A DNA stretch of 64,000 bases, from assembly GCF_003205875.1 (NCBI RefSeq), contig NZ_PUBZ01000103.1, positions 1-64,000 on the forward strand. The letters are read 5' to 3'. Made by a program: the position numbers and the translations under genes. The DNA comes from Herpetosiphon llansteffanensis. Lineage in GTDB: Bacteria; Chloroflexota; Chloroflexia; Chloroflexales; Herpetosiphonaceae. Numbering within the stretch: the stretch's first letter is position 1; every line of letters starts with the position of its first letter. This document shows, piece by piece, positions 41,575 through 50,324 of this stretch. Below the pieces are notes generated by a model, which was not told the origin of the DNA, did no database searches, and saw only the letters and a list, made by a program, of their open reading frames with translations.

Positions 41575-41928
41575 TTAAATGGCTTTTGGAGGGGGGACGA
41601 CGAGGGCCAAACTTGGCGAACGATAGTGCAACGCATCGGGCATCCAATGCAGTTGATCGGCCACGAGGATTAACTCAAATTGGTCGGAAGCCAGTAAAAA
41701 TGGGGCGGCATGGCTGACGCAGGCATCACTTGGCGATTTTGCCGGCGTAGAAATCGGCTGTTCGGCATGATGCTCATCAGCAAAGCCTTGGCTGGCTTGG
41801 GTTGCACACGGATATTGATAACTCATCAACATCCGTGGTTGGCATGGCGCAAGCACCAACGGAATCAGCAGCAACACAATTGTGCTGAGCCACGTCATCG
41901 TGCGTAAAATGTGCAATTCATGAGCCAT
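41575..41928 (-). CDS. Small exported protein ending PPPKAI
   Basis: 117 residues with an N-terminal signal anchor (TWLSTIVLLLIPLVLAP), then a polar part with several His (DEHHAEQPIS, HAAPFLLAS, LHWMPDALHY) and a C-terminus LVVPPPKAI. Two Cys follow the anchor. The divergent gene at 42036 encodes a protein of the same size with a matching ending. Their promoters lie back to back around one palindrome. No family recognised; the His and Cys content would fit metal binding, which is inference. Confidence 0.6.
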   Translation of the reverse strand: MAHELHILRTMTWLSTIVLLLIPLVLAPCQPRMLMSYQYPCATQASQGFADEHHAEQPISTPAKSPSDACVSHAAPFLLASDQFELILVADQLHWMPDALHYRSPSLALVVPPPKAI

Positions 41929-41960
41929 ACAAACAACCTACAATCCTTTTCGTTAACTAT

Positions 41961-42020
41961 ACTATACCAAAATCAGCTTAAAAGACCAAATTTGGCGTTT
42001 GCCAATGAGTTTGCTATAGT
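41961..42020. promoter_or_regulatory. Back-to-back promoters around CCAAATTTGG
   Basis: Plus: TTGGCG (41992-41997), 17 nt, TATAGT (42015-42020). Minus: TTGGTC (41989-41984), 17 nt, TATAGT (41966-41961). Both -35 boxes abut the perfect palindrome CCAAATTTGG at 41986-41995, a likely shared operator or a symmetric promoter core. Confidence 0.65.
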
Positions 42021-42035
42021 ACAGATTGTGGTTAA

Positions 42036-42398
42036 ATGGACGGAATGAACATGGCATACGAACAATCATTTTTGGGCTATTGGTGGTTAAGCAGCGTGAT
42101 CATGCTGCTGCTGCTGCCAATTGGCCAAGCCAATCAACCCCAGCCAACGATGCGCTGGTGGTTCTACCCATGTATGCCACAGCTGAACGATGCGCCGCAA
42201 TCAAGCCCCGAAGCGCCGCTGTCGCTGCCACTCAACCCAAGCGCCGACCACATGTATAACCCATTGAGTTGGCATCTCCCAAGCGAGCTACCCAATTTAA
42301 GCCCACTCAAACAACGGTGGCGCTATTGGGAAACCCCACTTTTGCGCTACGCGATGTGGTTTCACCCGCAATACGTGCCACCCCCAAAAACTCTTTAA
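42036..42398 (+). CDS. Small exported protein ending PPPKTL
   Basis: 120 residues with a signal-anchor-like segment (YWWLSSVIMLLLLPIGQA), a Pro-rich and Trp-rich body (MRWWFYPCMPQL, WRYWETPLLRYAMWFHP) and the ending QYVPPPKTL. It mirrors the divergent gene at 41575-41928 in size, in the position of the anchor and in the VPPPK ending. Three Met codons near the start (42036, 42045, 42051) make the true start uncertain. Next on the strand come the lipoprotein and polyferredoxin genes, 70 nt away. Confidence 0.55.
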   Translation: MDGMNMAYEQSFLGYWWLSSVIMLLLLPIGQANQPQPTMRWWFYPCMPQLNDAPQSSPEAPLSLPLNPSADHMYNPLSWHLPSELPNLSPLKQRWRYWETPLLRYAMWFHPQYVPPPKTL

Positions 42399-42469
42399 TC
42401 ATTTCAAGCGTCGAATTATTGGCCCGATGCCCACTGCTGTGGGGTATTTAGTATTTTTGAGGTTTTGCA

Positions 42470-42847
42470 ATGTTTTTACGCTATGGGCAGTTAATCCTGC
42501 TGAGTTTGCTATTCGTGAGTTTAATCGGTTGTAGCCGCACCCCAAGCGACGACCCACGCTTGACGATGAGCCTTGAACAAACGCCAAGCACAATCGGCGT
42601 ACAAACAATCGTCTTGGTGATCAACGATGGCACAACGCCGCTCGACAACGCCAAAGTTCAAATCGAAGCAACCATGACTCACGCCGGCATGCCATCGCAA
42701 ATTGTGCAAATGCAGGCACTCGGCGCTGGCAACTATCAGGCGAGCATTGATTTTTCGATGCTTGGCGAATGGGTCTTGATTGTGAATGTGACTGAAGCCA
42801 ATGGCGCAGTGATGCAACGAACCTTGCCTTCTTTCAACATTCAATAA
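42470..42847 (+). CDS. FixH/YtkA-like lipoprotein
   Basis: 125 residues. Signal peptide with lipobox LIGC-S near residue 21. The mature 100 residues are a single beta-sandwich (LTMSLEQTPSTIGVQTIVLVINDGTTPLDNAKVQIE, GAGNYQASIDFSMLGEWVLIVNVT) like the YtkA or FixH-type domain, often found beside copper or cytochrome oxidase assembly genes. ATG at 42470. It is followed at 17 nt by the polyferredoxin gene, with which it forms an operon. Confidence 0.75.
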   Translation: MFLRYGQLILLSLLFVSLIGCSRTPSDDPRLTMSLEQTPSTIGVQTIVLVINDGTTPLDNAKVQIEATMTHAGMPSQIVQMQALGAGNYQASIDFSMLGEWVLIVNVTEANGAVMQRTLPSFNIQ

Positions 42848-42864
42848 ACCAAGGGAGTTGAATC

Positions 42865-44277
42865 ATGCAACAGATTCCGGCAATCGATTTGCTGAAACTA
42901 CCGGGCTTGCGCTGGCTTGGCCGCTGGCGCTACGCTCGTTTTGCGCTGCAACTGCCGCTGTTTTGCTTGGCGCTGCTGATGGTGTGGGATGGCTTGACTG
43001 GCGCGCAGCTGGCTCCCAAAAATAGCGCCACGGTGATTGTGTGGGTGCATTATCGTGGCTTTTTGATGCTGGCCTTGTTGGTGGTGGGCAATCTGTTTTG
43101 CATGGCCTGCCCGTTTATGTTGCCGCGCAATCTAGCCCGCCGTATCATCAAGCCACGTTTCAAATGGCCAACCTGGCTGCGCAATAAATGGCTAGCGGTA
43201 GGCTTGTTGGTGCTGTTCTTCTTTGCCTACGAGCGCTTTGATTTGTGGGCCTCGCCGTGGTGGACAGCGATGCTGATTGTGAGCTATTTTGCTGCTGCCC
43301 TGCTGATCGATAGCAGTTTTCAGGGTGCGCCATTTTGTAAATATGTCTGTCCGCTGGGTCAATTCAATATGTTGAGTTCCACCCTCTCGCCAATTGAGGT
43401 TGCAGTGCGCCAGCCGCAACGCTGCCAAACCTGTGAAACCAAAGATTGCATTGTGGGGCGTGATGATCAACCTGGCTGTGAATTATGGTTGTTTCAGCCC
43501 AAAAAAGTTGGCAACCTCGATTGTACGATGTGTTTGGATTGTATTCATGCTTGCCCACACGATAATATTGGCTTGTTGGCGCGTGTGCCAGGCCAAGAAT
43601 TGATTAGCCTGCAACCACGCTCAGGGATTGGCAAAATCGAAGAGCGCAGCGATTTTAGCGTGCTGATGTTGGTGTTTACTTGGGGCGCGTTGCTCAACGC
43701 CTTTGGTATGATCAGCCCAGTTTATACGTTTTACAACTGGTTGACCACCCAATTTGCGATCACCAGCGAAACCTTTTTGCTGAGTGTGGTCTTTATCTTG
43801 GCCTTGGTGATTGAGCCAGTGGTTTTGCTGGGCGGCGCGGCATGGCTCTTTCGCCGCATCAGCGGCCATAACGAACGCTTGATCGCGATCATCAATCGCT
43901 TTATGAAGGGCTTTTTGCCAATTGGCATTGCCATGTGGACAGCGCATTATGCCTTTCACTTTATCATTGGCTTTTGGACGATTTTGCCAGTGCTACGCTC
44001 GCTATTGGCCGAAGCAGGCATCAATTTTAGCTGGATGCCAGTCACCGGATTAAGCCCGCTCGTGCCGCAAGCGATGATTTACCCCTTTCAAATGGGCATG
44101 ATTCTGCTGGGCAGCGTGCTTTCAGCAGTGATCACGTGGCAAACGACAACGACAATGAGCAAACAACGCCAACACTGGGCTTGGCTGCCATGGGCGCTGG
44201 TCATCGTGGCGATGGCTGGCAGTGCGATGTGGCTTTTGAGCCAACCCATGGATATGCGTGGCATTCTAGAAGGATAA
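42865..44277 (+). CDS. Membrane polyferredoxin (CcoG/NapH/NosR-like)
   Basis: 470 residues with about eight membrane helices and cytoplasmic iron-sulfur sites. Seen: FCMACPFMLPR near residue 76, FCKYVCPLGQFN near 155, then two clusters CQTCETKDC and CTMCLDCIHACPHD. The CxxxCP-type membrane motifs are typical of the NapH/NosR/CcoG group, which moves electrons across the membrane or helps deliver copper to oxidases. Start at 42865 with AAGGGAG. In an operon with a FixH-like lipoprotein and the protein at 44282. No terminal oxidase gene is adjacent. Confidence 0.88.
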   Translation: MQQIPAIDLLKLPGLRWLGRWRYARFALQLPLFCLALLMVWDGLTGAQLAPKNSATVIVWVHYRGFLMLALLVVGNLFCMACPFMLPRNLARRIIKPRFKWPTWLRNKWLAVGLLVLFFFAYERFDLWASPWWTAMLIVSYFAAALLIDSSFQGAPFCKYVCPLGQFNMLSSTLSPIEVAVRQPQRCQTCETKDCIVGRDDQPGCELWLFQPKKVGNLDCTMCLDCIHACPHDNIGLLARVPGQELISLQPRSGIGKIEERSDFSVLMLVFTWGALLNAFGMISPVYTFYNWLTTQFAITSETFLLSVVFILALVIEPVVLLGGAAWLFRRISGHNERLIAIINRFMKGFLPIGIAMWTAHYAFHFIIGFWTILPVLRSLLAEAGINFSWMPVTGLSPLVPQAMIYPFQMGMILLGSVLSAVITWQTTTTMSKQRQHWAWLPWALVIVAMAGSAMWLLSQPMDMRGILEG

Positions 44278-44281
44278 TTAC

Positions 44282-44866
44282 ATGCAAACCATCCAACGCT
44301 GGCTGATTCTCGTGCGGGGAATGTTTGTGGCCAGCCTGATTCTGGTGAGCCTTGTGCCAATACAACCAGCAGCGGCCCACTTTGGCGAGCCATACACCGT
44401 GCTCTACGACCAAAAACTAGGCGATTTTACGCTTTCGATGAAGGCCGACCCTGATGTTGGCACTGGCACATTTTTCAGCGATGTTGAACTGCCGAGCAGT
44501 ATGGCAGATGGCGAAGTGACGATCGCAATTCAAGCAGTTGCTGATGTGAATAGCACGGGGCCAAGCACCTCAAGCGCCAGCGGCCAAAGCACCAGCCACA
44601 AAGCCAGCATCGAACAAAAAATCGAATTCGACCAAGAAGGCTATTGGACGCTCGATGTAACGGTGAGTGCGGGCAATCAGACGGGCCAGCATCAATTTAA
44701 AGTGCTGGTTACACCACCATTTCCGCCGTGGATCACGACGGTGATCTGTTTAGCGCCATTTTTGATGGTTGGCGCAATTTGGACGCTGACCATGCGCCGC
44801 AATGCAATGCTCAAGCAACAGCAAGCAGAAAACAACGAGCATGAGGGGTCAGGGGTCAGGAGCTAG
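44282..44866 (+). CDS. Exported membrane-anchored protein of the polyferredoxin operon
   Basis: 194 residues, 4 nt after the polyferredoxin stop (AGAAGGA upstream). Signal peptide (1-32, ending AAAHF), an extracytoplasmic beta-rich domain (GEPYTVLYDQKLGDFTLSMKA, YWTLDVTVSAGNQTGQHQF), one membrane helix near the C-terminus (WITTVICLAPFLMVGAIWTL) and a short cytoplasmic tail. The last residues (EHEGSGVRS) are encoded by repeat DNA (GAGGGGTCAGGGGTCAGGAG), so the reading frame has run into the repeat. Function unknown; likely works with the polyferredoxin. Confidence 0.75.
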   Translation: MQTIQRWLILVRGMFVASLILVSLVPIQPAAAHFGEPYTVLYDQKLGDFTLSMKADPDVGTGTFFSDVELPSSMADGEVTIAIQAVADVNSTGPSTSSASGQSTSHKASIEQKIEFDQEGYWTLDVTVSAGNQTGQHQFKVLVTPPFPPWITTVICLAPFLMVGAIWTLTMRRNAMLKQQQAENNEHEGSGVRS

Positions 44867-44869
44867 GGT

Positions 44870-45310
44870 TCAGATAGTGTATTTAACCACGAAGGACACG
44901 AAGAGCACGAAGAGGCAATTTAACTCTTTTACTTCGTGTCCTTTGTAGATCATCATTTTGATTTTTGCCTTCATCCCTCATCCTTCTCTTTTGATTTCTG
45001 CCTTCAATTCTGATCTCTATGCTCTATGTTCTATGTGTACTGGTTCATTGGATTGACAATGATGAGCATGCCCTCACCCCCCAACCCCCTCGCCCACTGG
45101 ACGCGGGCGAGGGGGAGCCGACCGTTTCTCACCAAGGAATTGGGGGAGAGCTACGGTGTTAAAGCCCCTCGCCCGCGCACGGGAGAGGGGTTGGGGTGAG
45201 GGGATCATGCGGTGGTTAACCTGATGAACCAGTACATCTATGCTCTATGTTCTTCATCATTTTGATTTTTGACTTCTGCCTTCATCCCTCATCCTTCATA
45301 CTTATTAATA
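44870..45310. repeat. Intergenic repeats between 44,870 and 45,310
   Basis: Word-like repeats (CACGAAGGACACGAAGAGCACGAAGAG; ATCATTTTGATTTTTG twice; CTTCATCCCTCATCCTTC twice) surround the palindromic element at 45016-45253. No gene, terminator or promoter was identified in it. Confidence 0.75.
45016..45253. mobile_element. MITE-like insertion containing palindromic element (copy 2)
   Basis: A 17-bp direct repeat TCTATGCTCTATGTTCT lies at 45016-45032 and 45237-45253. Inside it, perfect 12-bp inverted repeats GTACTGGTTCAT (45037-45048) and ATGAACCAGTAC (45224-45235) bracket a palindromic core at 45071-45203, which matches the element at 25117-25248. The architecture is that of a non-autonomous insertion, though the direct repeat could be a coincidence of repeat words. 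Confidence 0.55.
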
Positions 45311-45359
45311 CTCTGCTAGTTTTTTTCTGGCCCAATTTGTGCGATGATAGATACGTGCA

Positions 45360-46418
45360 ATGGAGCACAAGCGGAATCGGGCAAGCAGCTTATGCGATGG
45401 AGAATCTGGCTTGATTCGACCTGTTCGATTAGTCGATAGTCTTGAGTTACGGCGAGCGCCGTACACCTATATGTTATTGGGCAGTGAGCAAGTATTGGCG
45501 GGCAGTCATCGCCCGATGAGCTTTGCGCTGCGCTGTTTGCTGCCGTTCGCCCAAGATCGCCATACCTTGGTGTATCACGAGCGTGGGCTACGCGGCTATG
45601 TGCAAGGTTGGTATCGATTAAATAGTGCTGATGCAGATTTGGTGTATCTGGCATCGCAACCATTTCGGCGTGGCATGCGCCAGCCAACCGACCCCGATGT
45701 TTGGTACCGTTTGCTCGAAGCGTTTGTGGTGCGCATGGGTTCGCGCAATATTGAGCGCGTTTTTGCGCCCTTGGCTTCGAATTCACCCTATTTGGAAGTT
45801 TTTCGCCAACTTGGCTTTCAAAGTTATGCTACACGGCAGGTTTGGCGCACGTTAACGCCCGAAGTTGCCGAAGGTAGCTCAATCATTGTTTTACGCCCAC
45901 AACAGCGCCGCGACCCGCTTGCAATCCAACGATTGTATGAGGCAATAACCCCTGCAACTGTTGTACGATATGAAGGACGAACGTCGCGATCATGGCAACT
46001 GCCGGTCGTTGCACGTCACGGAGTTCGTCAGCGCTCTTGGGTGCTTGGGCGCGATGGCCGAGATGATATTTTACGAGCGGCGTTGCATGTGTGGCTTGGC
46101 CCACACGCCGCAGTCATGAGCCTTCTAATCGATCCTGCTGAGCAACGCTTAGCCTCGTCGGTTATTCGATTTGGAATGAGCCAATTGGCCAATGCTCATC
46201 AAGGTGTCGTCTATCTCCTGCTGCCAGAATATCATGGCGAGTTGCATCACAACTTAGAGGAGATCGGCTTTGAACATATTGGAGATCAACGCCTTACGGT
46301 CAAGGAACTGACAGTGCCATTGCGCAACCCGTTGTTGCGGCCTGTGCTGGAAGGAACGAGAGAAAGCGTCGTTAAGCCGTCGCTGTCATCTTCGGTTCGC
46401 TCCGAACCGTCTATCTAA
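45360..46418 (+). CDS. GNAT-like acyltransferase protein
   Basis: 352 residues, two similar halves. The first has YHERGLRGYVQGWYRL and a C-terminal RVFAPLASNSPYLEVFRQLGFQSYAT like a GNAT motif B; the second has HVWLGPHAAVMSLLIDPAEQ and VVYLLLPEYHGELHHNLEEIGFEHIG. This is the double-GNAT layout without a clear acetyl-CoA loop, so activity is uncertain. The ATG at 45360 has a weak ribosome site. It precedes the Ycf45-type ATPase gene by 40 nt, probably in one transcript. Confidence 0.65.
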   Translation: MEHKRNRASSLCDGESGLIRPVRLVDSLELRRAPYTYMLLGSEQVLAGSHRPMSFALRCLLPFAQDRHTLVYHERGLRGYVQGWYRLNSADADLVYLASQPFRRGMRQPTDPDVWYRLLEAFVVRMGSRNIERVFAPLASNSPYLEVFRQLGFQSYATRQVWRTLTPEVAEGSSIIVLRPQQRRDPLAIQRLYEAITPATVVRYEGRTSRSWQLPVVARHGVRQRSWVLGRDGRDDILRAALHVWLGPHAAVMSLLIDPAEQRLASSVIRFGMSQLANAHQGVVYLLLPEYHGELHHNLEEIGFEHIGDQRLTVKELTVPLRNPLLRPVLEGTRESVVKPSLSSSVRSEPSI

Positions 46419-46457
46419 ACACACTCCGGCGTGTGTTTGAGAAGGATGCAACTAAAC

Positions 46458-48158
46458 ATGTTAGATCGTCGCGAAATTACCCATAATATCGATCTGTTGC
46501 TGTCAACCTTGCCGCCACGTTTGGCTGAGCCGTTGGCAACTCACGAACAGAAAGATCAAGTTATAGAAATTGTCATGGATTTGGGGCGCTTGCCAGAAGC
46601 GCGTTTTCGCCACGACCAATCAAGTTTCCTCAGCGAAACTGAGGTCGGACGCGAAGATCTCGATTATGTGACTGAGCGCATTGGCCAATTTGGCGAAGAT
46701 AATCGCGCTGGGATTCAGCGCACGCTGCACCGTATTTCAGCGATTCGCAATCGCTCGGGAGTGGTGATTGGCCTGACCTGTCGGGTTGGCCGTGCTGTCT
46801 ATGGCACGATCGAAATCGTGCGCGATTTGGTCGAGGCTGGCAAATCGATTCTGATTCTTGGCAAGCCTGGCACTGGTAAAACCACCATGCTGCGTGAAGT
46901 CGCCCGCGTTTTGGCCGACGACTTCCTCAAACGGGTGGTGATCGTCGATACATCGAATGAAATTGCTGGCGATGGCGATATTCCACACCCTGGAATTGGC
47001 CGCGCCCGCCGCATGCAAGTAGCTCGGCCAGCAGAACAACACAATGTGATGATCGAAGCGGTCGAAAATCACATGCCCCAAGTGATTGTGATCGATGAAA
47101 TCGGGACAGAATTGGAAGCTCAAGCTGCGCGCACGATCGCCGAGCGCGGGGTGCAATTGGTTGGCACAGCCCACGGGAACACCTTGGAAAACCTGATGCT
47201 CAACCCAACGCTCTCCGATTTGATCGGTGGGATTCAAGCAGTAACCTTGGGCGATGAAGAAGCACGGCGACGTGGCACGCAAAAAACCGTGCTCGAACGC
47301 AAAGCTCCGCCAACCTTCGATGTGTTGGTCGAAATTCAAAGCTGGGACGATGTAACGGTCTATCAAGAAGTTGCCTCAGCTGTCGATTCGATTTTGCAAG
47401 GCAACGAGCCAAGCGCTGAGCAACGTACTAAAGACGAGCAAGGCCATGTCGAGGTGCACGAAGGTCGGCCAGAACGTGCTGATAGCGAAGCCAGCACAAT
47501 GCTCACGCGGCGTGGCGGCTATCGCAACCGCGAGCGTGAGCGCGACCGTGACCATGGCGAGCGCGATTGGCGGCGCAAAAGCGATCGTCGCGAAGCCCAA
47601 CGCGAAGAACGCGAACGCTATGCGATGACCATGGCTAGCCCGAGCGCAAGCCTAAACACCGAAGAACCAAGCGTCGTGGTCAAAAAACCAGGCAAAAACG
47701 CCCCAGCGCGAATCTTTGCCTTTGGGGTAAGCCGCAATCGCCTGGAAAAAGCCCTCGATCGTTTGGGCATTACCGCCAGTTTGGTGCGCGAAATGGATCA
47801 AGCAACGATGGTGATCACCTTGAAAAATTACTATCGCCAACATCCAACGCGCCTCCGCGATGCAGAGGAACGGGGTATTCCGGTGTATGTCTTGCGCTCG
47901 AACACCCAAACCCAAATGGAAGAATGCCTTGGCTCGGCCTTCGAAATTAGCGTCACGCCCAGCGACCCGTTGAGCGAGGCCATGGAAGAGGTCGAAGAGG
48001 CAATTAGCCAAGTTATGGATGGCTCAACCGAAAGTATCGAACTGAGCCCACAAAGCTCGTATGTACGCAGGTTGCAACATCAGATTGTTGAGCGGTACAA
48101 TCTACAATCAGAAAGTACTGGCAAAGAACCACGTCGCCGGATTCGCATCTTTCGCTAA
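46458..48158 (+). CDS. Ycf45-type AAA ATPase with R3H domain
   Basis: 566 residues. AAA ATPase in the N-terminal half: Walker [21 protein letters not shown] near residue 134, Walker [17 protein letters not shown], then [19 protein letters not shown], matching Ycf45/SpoIIIAA-like ATPases. A charged disordered segment ([17 protein letters not shown]) follows. The C-terminal end carries an R3H motif (VRRLQHQ with R-x3-H), a single-strand nucleic acid-binding domain. The ATG at 46458 is chosen for AAGGA upstream. Likely cytoplasmic, acting on nucleic acid; it precedes tmk. Confidence 0.85.
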   Translation: MLDRREITHNIDLLLSTLPPRLAEPLATHEQKDQVIEIVMDLGRLPEARFRHDQSSFLSETEVGREDLDYVTERIGQFGEDNRAGIQRTLHRISAIRNRSGVVIGLTCRVGRAVYGTIEIVRDLVEAGKSILILGKPGTGKTTMLREVARVLADDFLKRVVIVDTSNEIAGDGDIPHPGIGRARRMQVARPAEQHNVMIEAVENHMPQVIVIDEIGTELEAQAARTIAERGVQLVGTAHGNTLENLMLNPTLSDLIGGIQAVTLGDEEARRRGTQKTVLERKAPPTFDVLVEIQSWDDVTVYQEVASAVDSILQGNEPSAEQRTKDEQGHVEVHEGRPERADSEASTMLTRRGGYRNRERERDRDHGERDWRRKSDRREAQREERERYAMTMASPSASLNTEEPSVVVKKPGKNAPARIFAFGVSRNRLEKALDRLGITASLVREMDQATMVITLKNYYRQHPTRLRDAEERGIPVYVLRSNTQTQMEECLGSAFEISVTPSDPLSEAMEEVEEAISQVMDGSTESIELSPQSSYVRRLQHQIVERYNLQSESTGKEPRRRIRIFR

Positions 48159-48200
48159 ATCGGCATCGTGGGCTCAACGCTGTTGGACTGTAGGGGAACC

Positions 48201-48911
48201 ATGAGCTTGTTCATTACCTTTGAAGGCCCGGAAGGTAGCGGGAAAAGCACCCAAGCCCGCTACCTCAAGGATTATCTGCAACAGGCTGGCTATCCAGTCA
48301 TCTTAACTCGTGAGCCAGGCGGAACGCCGATTAGCGATGCTGTGCGTCGGCTTGTGCTCGATGGTCAATGGACGGCGATGGAGCCGACAACCGAAACCCT
48401 TTTGTTTGCTGCCGCTCGTGCTCAGTTAGTTGGCGAGGTTATCTTGCCCTACCTGAAGCTGGGCGGTATCGTTTTGTGCGATCGCTATGCAGACTCGACC
48501 TTTGCCCACCAAGGCTATGGCCTAGGCCGCAATCTCACCGAGTTACGCGAAATCACCCGTTTTGCGACTGGCGGCTTACAGCCCGATGTGACCTTCTTCC
48601 TCGATTTGCCAGTTGAGCAAGGCTTACAGCGCAAACGCAAGCAGCGCGATGATTTTCGCGAATCGAGCCAATTGGCCTTGCCATTGCCGCATTTGCCGCA
48701 ACCAACCCCCAGCCAAAGCGAGCATTGGAATCGGCTCGATGCGCGTGAAATCGCCTACCACGAACGCGTGCGCAACGGCTACCTTGAAATGATCGCCGCC
48801 GATCAACAACGCTGGCAAGTGTTTGATGCAGACATTGAACGTGAAACCCTCACCGCCCAATTGCTAGCGGCGGTTCAGCCCTATCTCAGCACGATTAAAA
48901 CGCTGAGCTAA
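48201..48911 (+). CDS. tmk: Thymidylate kinase
   Basis: 236 residues. Tmk phosphorylates dTMP to dTDP. Seen: P-loop FEGPEGSGKSTQARYL near residue 7, the DRY-type motif LCDRYADSTFAHQGYG, TREPGGTPISD, and FFLDLPVEQGLQRK. It has an insertion of about 25 residues (residues 155-180, LALPLPHLPQPTPSQ) in the lid region compared with common Tmk. ATG at 48201 with GGGGAA. It follows the Ycf45-type ATPase gene. Confidence 0.95.
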   Translation: MSLFITFEGPEGSGKSTQARYLKDYLQQAGYPVILTREPGGTPISDAVRRLVLDGQWTAMEPTTETLLFAAARAQLVGEVILPYLKLGGIVLCDRYADSTFAHQGYGLGRNLTELREITRFATGGLQPDVTFFLDLPVEQGLQRKRKQRDDFRESSQLALPLPHLPQPTPSQSEHWNRLDAREIAYHERVRNGYLEMIAADQQRWQVFDADIERETLTAQLLAAVQPYLSTIKTLS

Positions 48912-48927
48912 GCCCCAGATATAAGCT

Positions 48928-48957
48928 GCATCTCAGTCGGGTATCAGGCTGAGATGC
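48928..48957. other. Inverted repeat after tmk
   Basis: GCATCTCAG (48928-48936) pairs perfectly with CTGAGATGC (48949-48957). No T-tract follows on either strand, so a terminator role is possible but weak. Confidence 0.45.
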
Positions 48958-49071
48958 GCTTGGGCTGTGGTTTGATATGGTACAATAGCCCAATCGTGGC
49001 AACGTGCCAGTATTCTAAACCCATGCAGTCGCCCCGCAATGCTGGGGCATTCTTCAGGAAAGCATAGGAAC

Positions 49072-49566
49072 ATGACAGAAATTATTGCAGAACTTAAAAG
49101 CATCTTGCCGATTGTTGGCATGATTGTTGGGGGCTATTTGGTGCTCCTCTGGGTTGCTTCGCTGGTATGGACATACCGCGATATTAGTAGCCGCTCCAAC
49201 GATATTTTGGTGCAAGTGCTTTCAACCTCAATGGCCTTCTTTTTGCCATTCGCAGGGTTGCTGTTATATATGTTGGTGCGTCCGCGCGAAACCCTCACTC
49301 AAAAATACGAGCGCGAATTGGAAGAAACCTTTATGCGCCGCGATATTGAGGATGAGCATGTCTGCCCGAATTGCCAACGTAGCATTCAGGCCGATTTTGT
49401 GCTGTGCCCCCACTGCCAAACCCATTTGCGCCGCAATTGTGGCAACTGCGAACGGGTCATCGATTTGACCTGGCAGGTTTGCCCATACTGTGCCGCTCCC
49501 GCCAATACCCGCATCAACAGCCAACCATTGCGCCAACCAGAATATGAACAACAGTACGCCCGCTAA
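49072..49566 (+). CDS. Membrane zinc-ribbon protein
   Basis: 164 residues. Two membrane helices at the N-terminus (LPIVGMIVGGYLVLLWVASLVWTY and STSMAFFLPFAGLLLYMLV), then a cytoplasmic part with two zinc ribbons: CPNCQRSIQADFVLCPHC and CGNCERVIDLTWQVCPYC. ATG at 49072 (ATAGGAAC upstream). It overlaps the next gene at 49544 by 23 nt. A double zinc-ribbon membrane protein of this kind is common but uncharacterised. Confidence 0.75.
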   Translation: MTEIIAELKSILPIVGMIVGGYLVLLWVASLVWTYRDISSRSNDILVQVLSTSMAFFLPFAGLLLYMLVRPRETLTQKYERELEETFMRRDIEDEHVCPNCQRSIQADFVLCPHCQTHLRRNCGNCERVIDLTWQVCPYCAAPANTRINSQPLRQPEYEQQYAR

Positions 49567-49840
49567 TCAGCAGATTTGCCCTATTTGCCGCAATGCTGTC
49601 CAGCCAATGCCACGTTATCCGCGCTATGTTTGCGCCGATTGCGTGGCATTGGCGACTGATCAGCATGGCTGTGGAGTGCAATTTTTCAATACTGGCGTGC
49701 TTGGCACTGGCTGCGCTGGCAGTTATCGCGCTGATCAATCGCGCTATGCATCCAACCTGTGTTGGATCAACGGCCAGCGTTGCGCCGCCAGAGAAGCACG
49801 CTTCGGCGGAATTGTGATTGAGGTTGTTGACGATGAATGA
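49544..49840 (+). CDS. Small Cys-rich protein
   Basis: 98 residues from the ATG at 49544, which lies inside the end of the preceding gene in another frame. CPICRNAVQPMPRYPRYVCADC forms one zinc site; NLCWINGQRCAAREARFGG a second half-site. The RBS is poor, so translation may depend on the upstream gene. No family recognised. It ends in the overlap ATGAATGA with the DUF309-like gene. Confidence 0.6.
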   Translation: MNNSTPANQQICPICRNAVQPMPRYPRYVCADCVALATDQHGCGVQFFNTGVLGTGCAGSYRADQSRYASNLCWINGQRCAAREARFGGIVIEVVDDE

Positions 49841-50186
49841 GCAGGAACATTGGCAAGGGTTTATTACGGCATTTAACGAGGAACGCTTTGTTGATGGCGT
49901 GCTACAATTGGAAGAATTGTGGTTTCCCAGCCGCAACGACCTCTATCGTGGCCTAATTCGCTTGTCGGTAGCGCTCAATCAACTGCGCTTGGGCATTGTC
50001 GATAGCCCACGGCTCCTGCTTGCCAGCGCCCACGAAATGCTGGCTCCCTTTGAAACCAATCAACACAAGCTTGATATTGCGCGGATTCGCGCGTACATTC
50101 AGGCCTGCGCCAGCCTCATTCCTGCCGATTTACACACCGGTCAAGGTCGCATCGATTGGGATCTGGTTCCACGAATTCAGCTCTAA
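49833..50186 (+). CDS. DUF309-family protein
   Basis: 117 residues, all helical: MNEQEHWQGFITAFNEERFVDGVLQLEELW, LYRGLIRLSVALNQLRLG. The pattern EGVxxLEELW...YRGLIQLAVAL fits DUF309, a small family of unknown function. Its ATG at 49833 overlaps the upstream stop by 8 nt (ATGAATGA), indicating translational coupling in a three-gene unit with 49072-49566 and 49544-49840. Confidence 0.8.
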   Translation: MNEQEHWQGFITAFNEERFVDGVLQLEELWFPSRNDLYRGLIRLSVALNQLRLGIVDSPRLLLASAHEMLAPFETNQHKLDIARIRAYIQACASLIPADLHTGQGRIDWDLVPRIQL

Positions 50187-50324
50187 ATAGTTTCAGGCTT
50201 GAACACACCGATCAAACCATAGCACTGTAGCAGCCAATTAATCATTCATTGGGCTGGTGAATTGGCATTACTTCGGCATGTATCCTGATGTAGCACAGGA
50301 TTATATGTGTGTGAAGGAGTTGCC

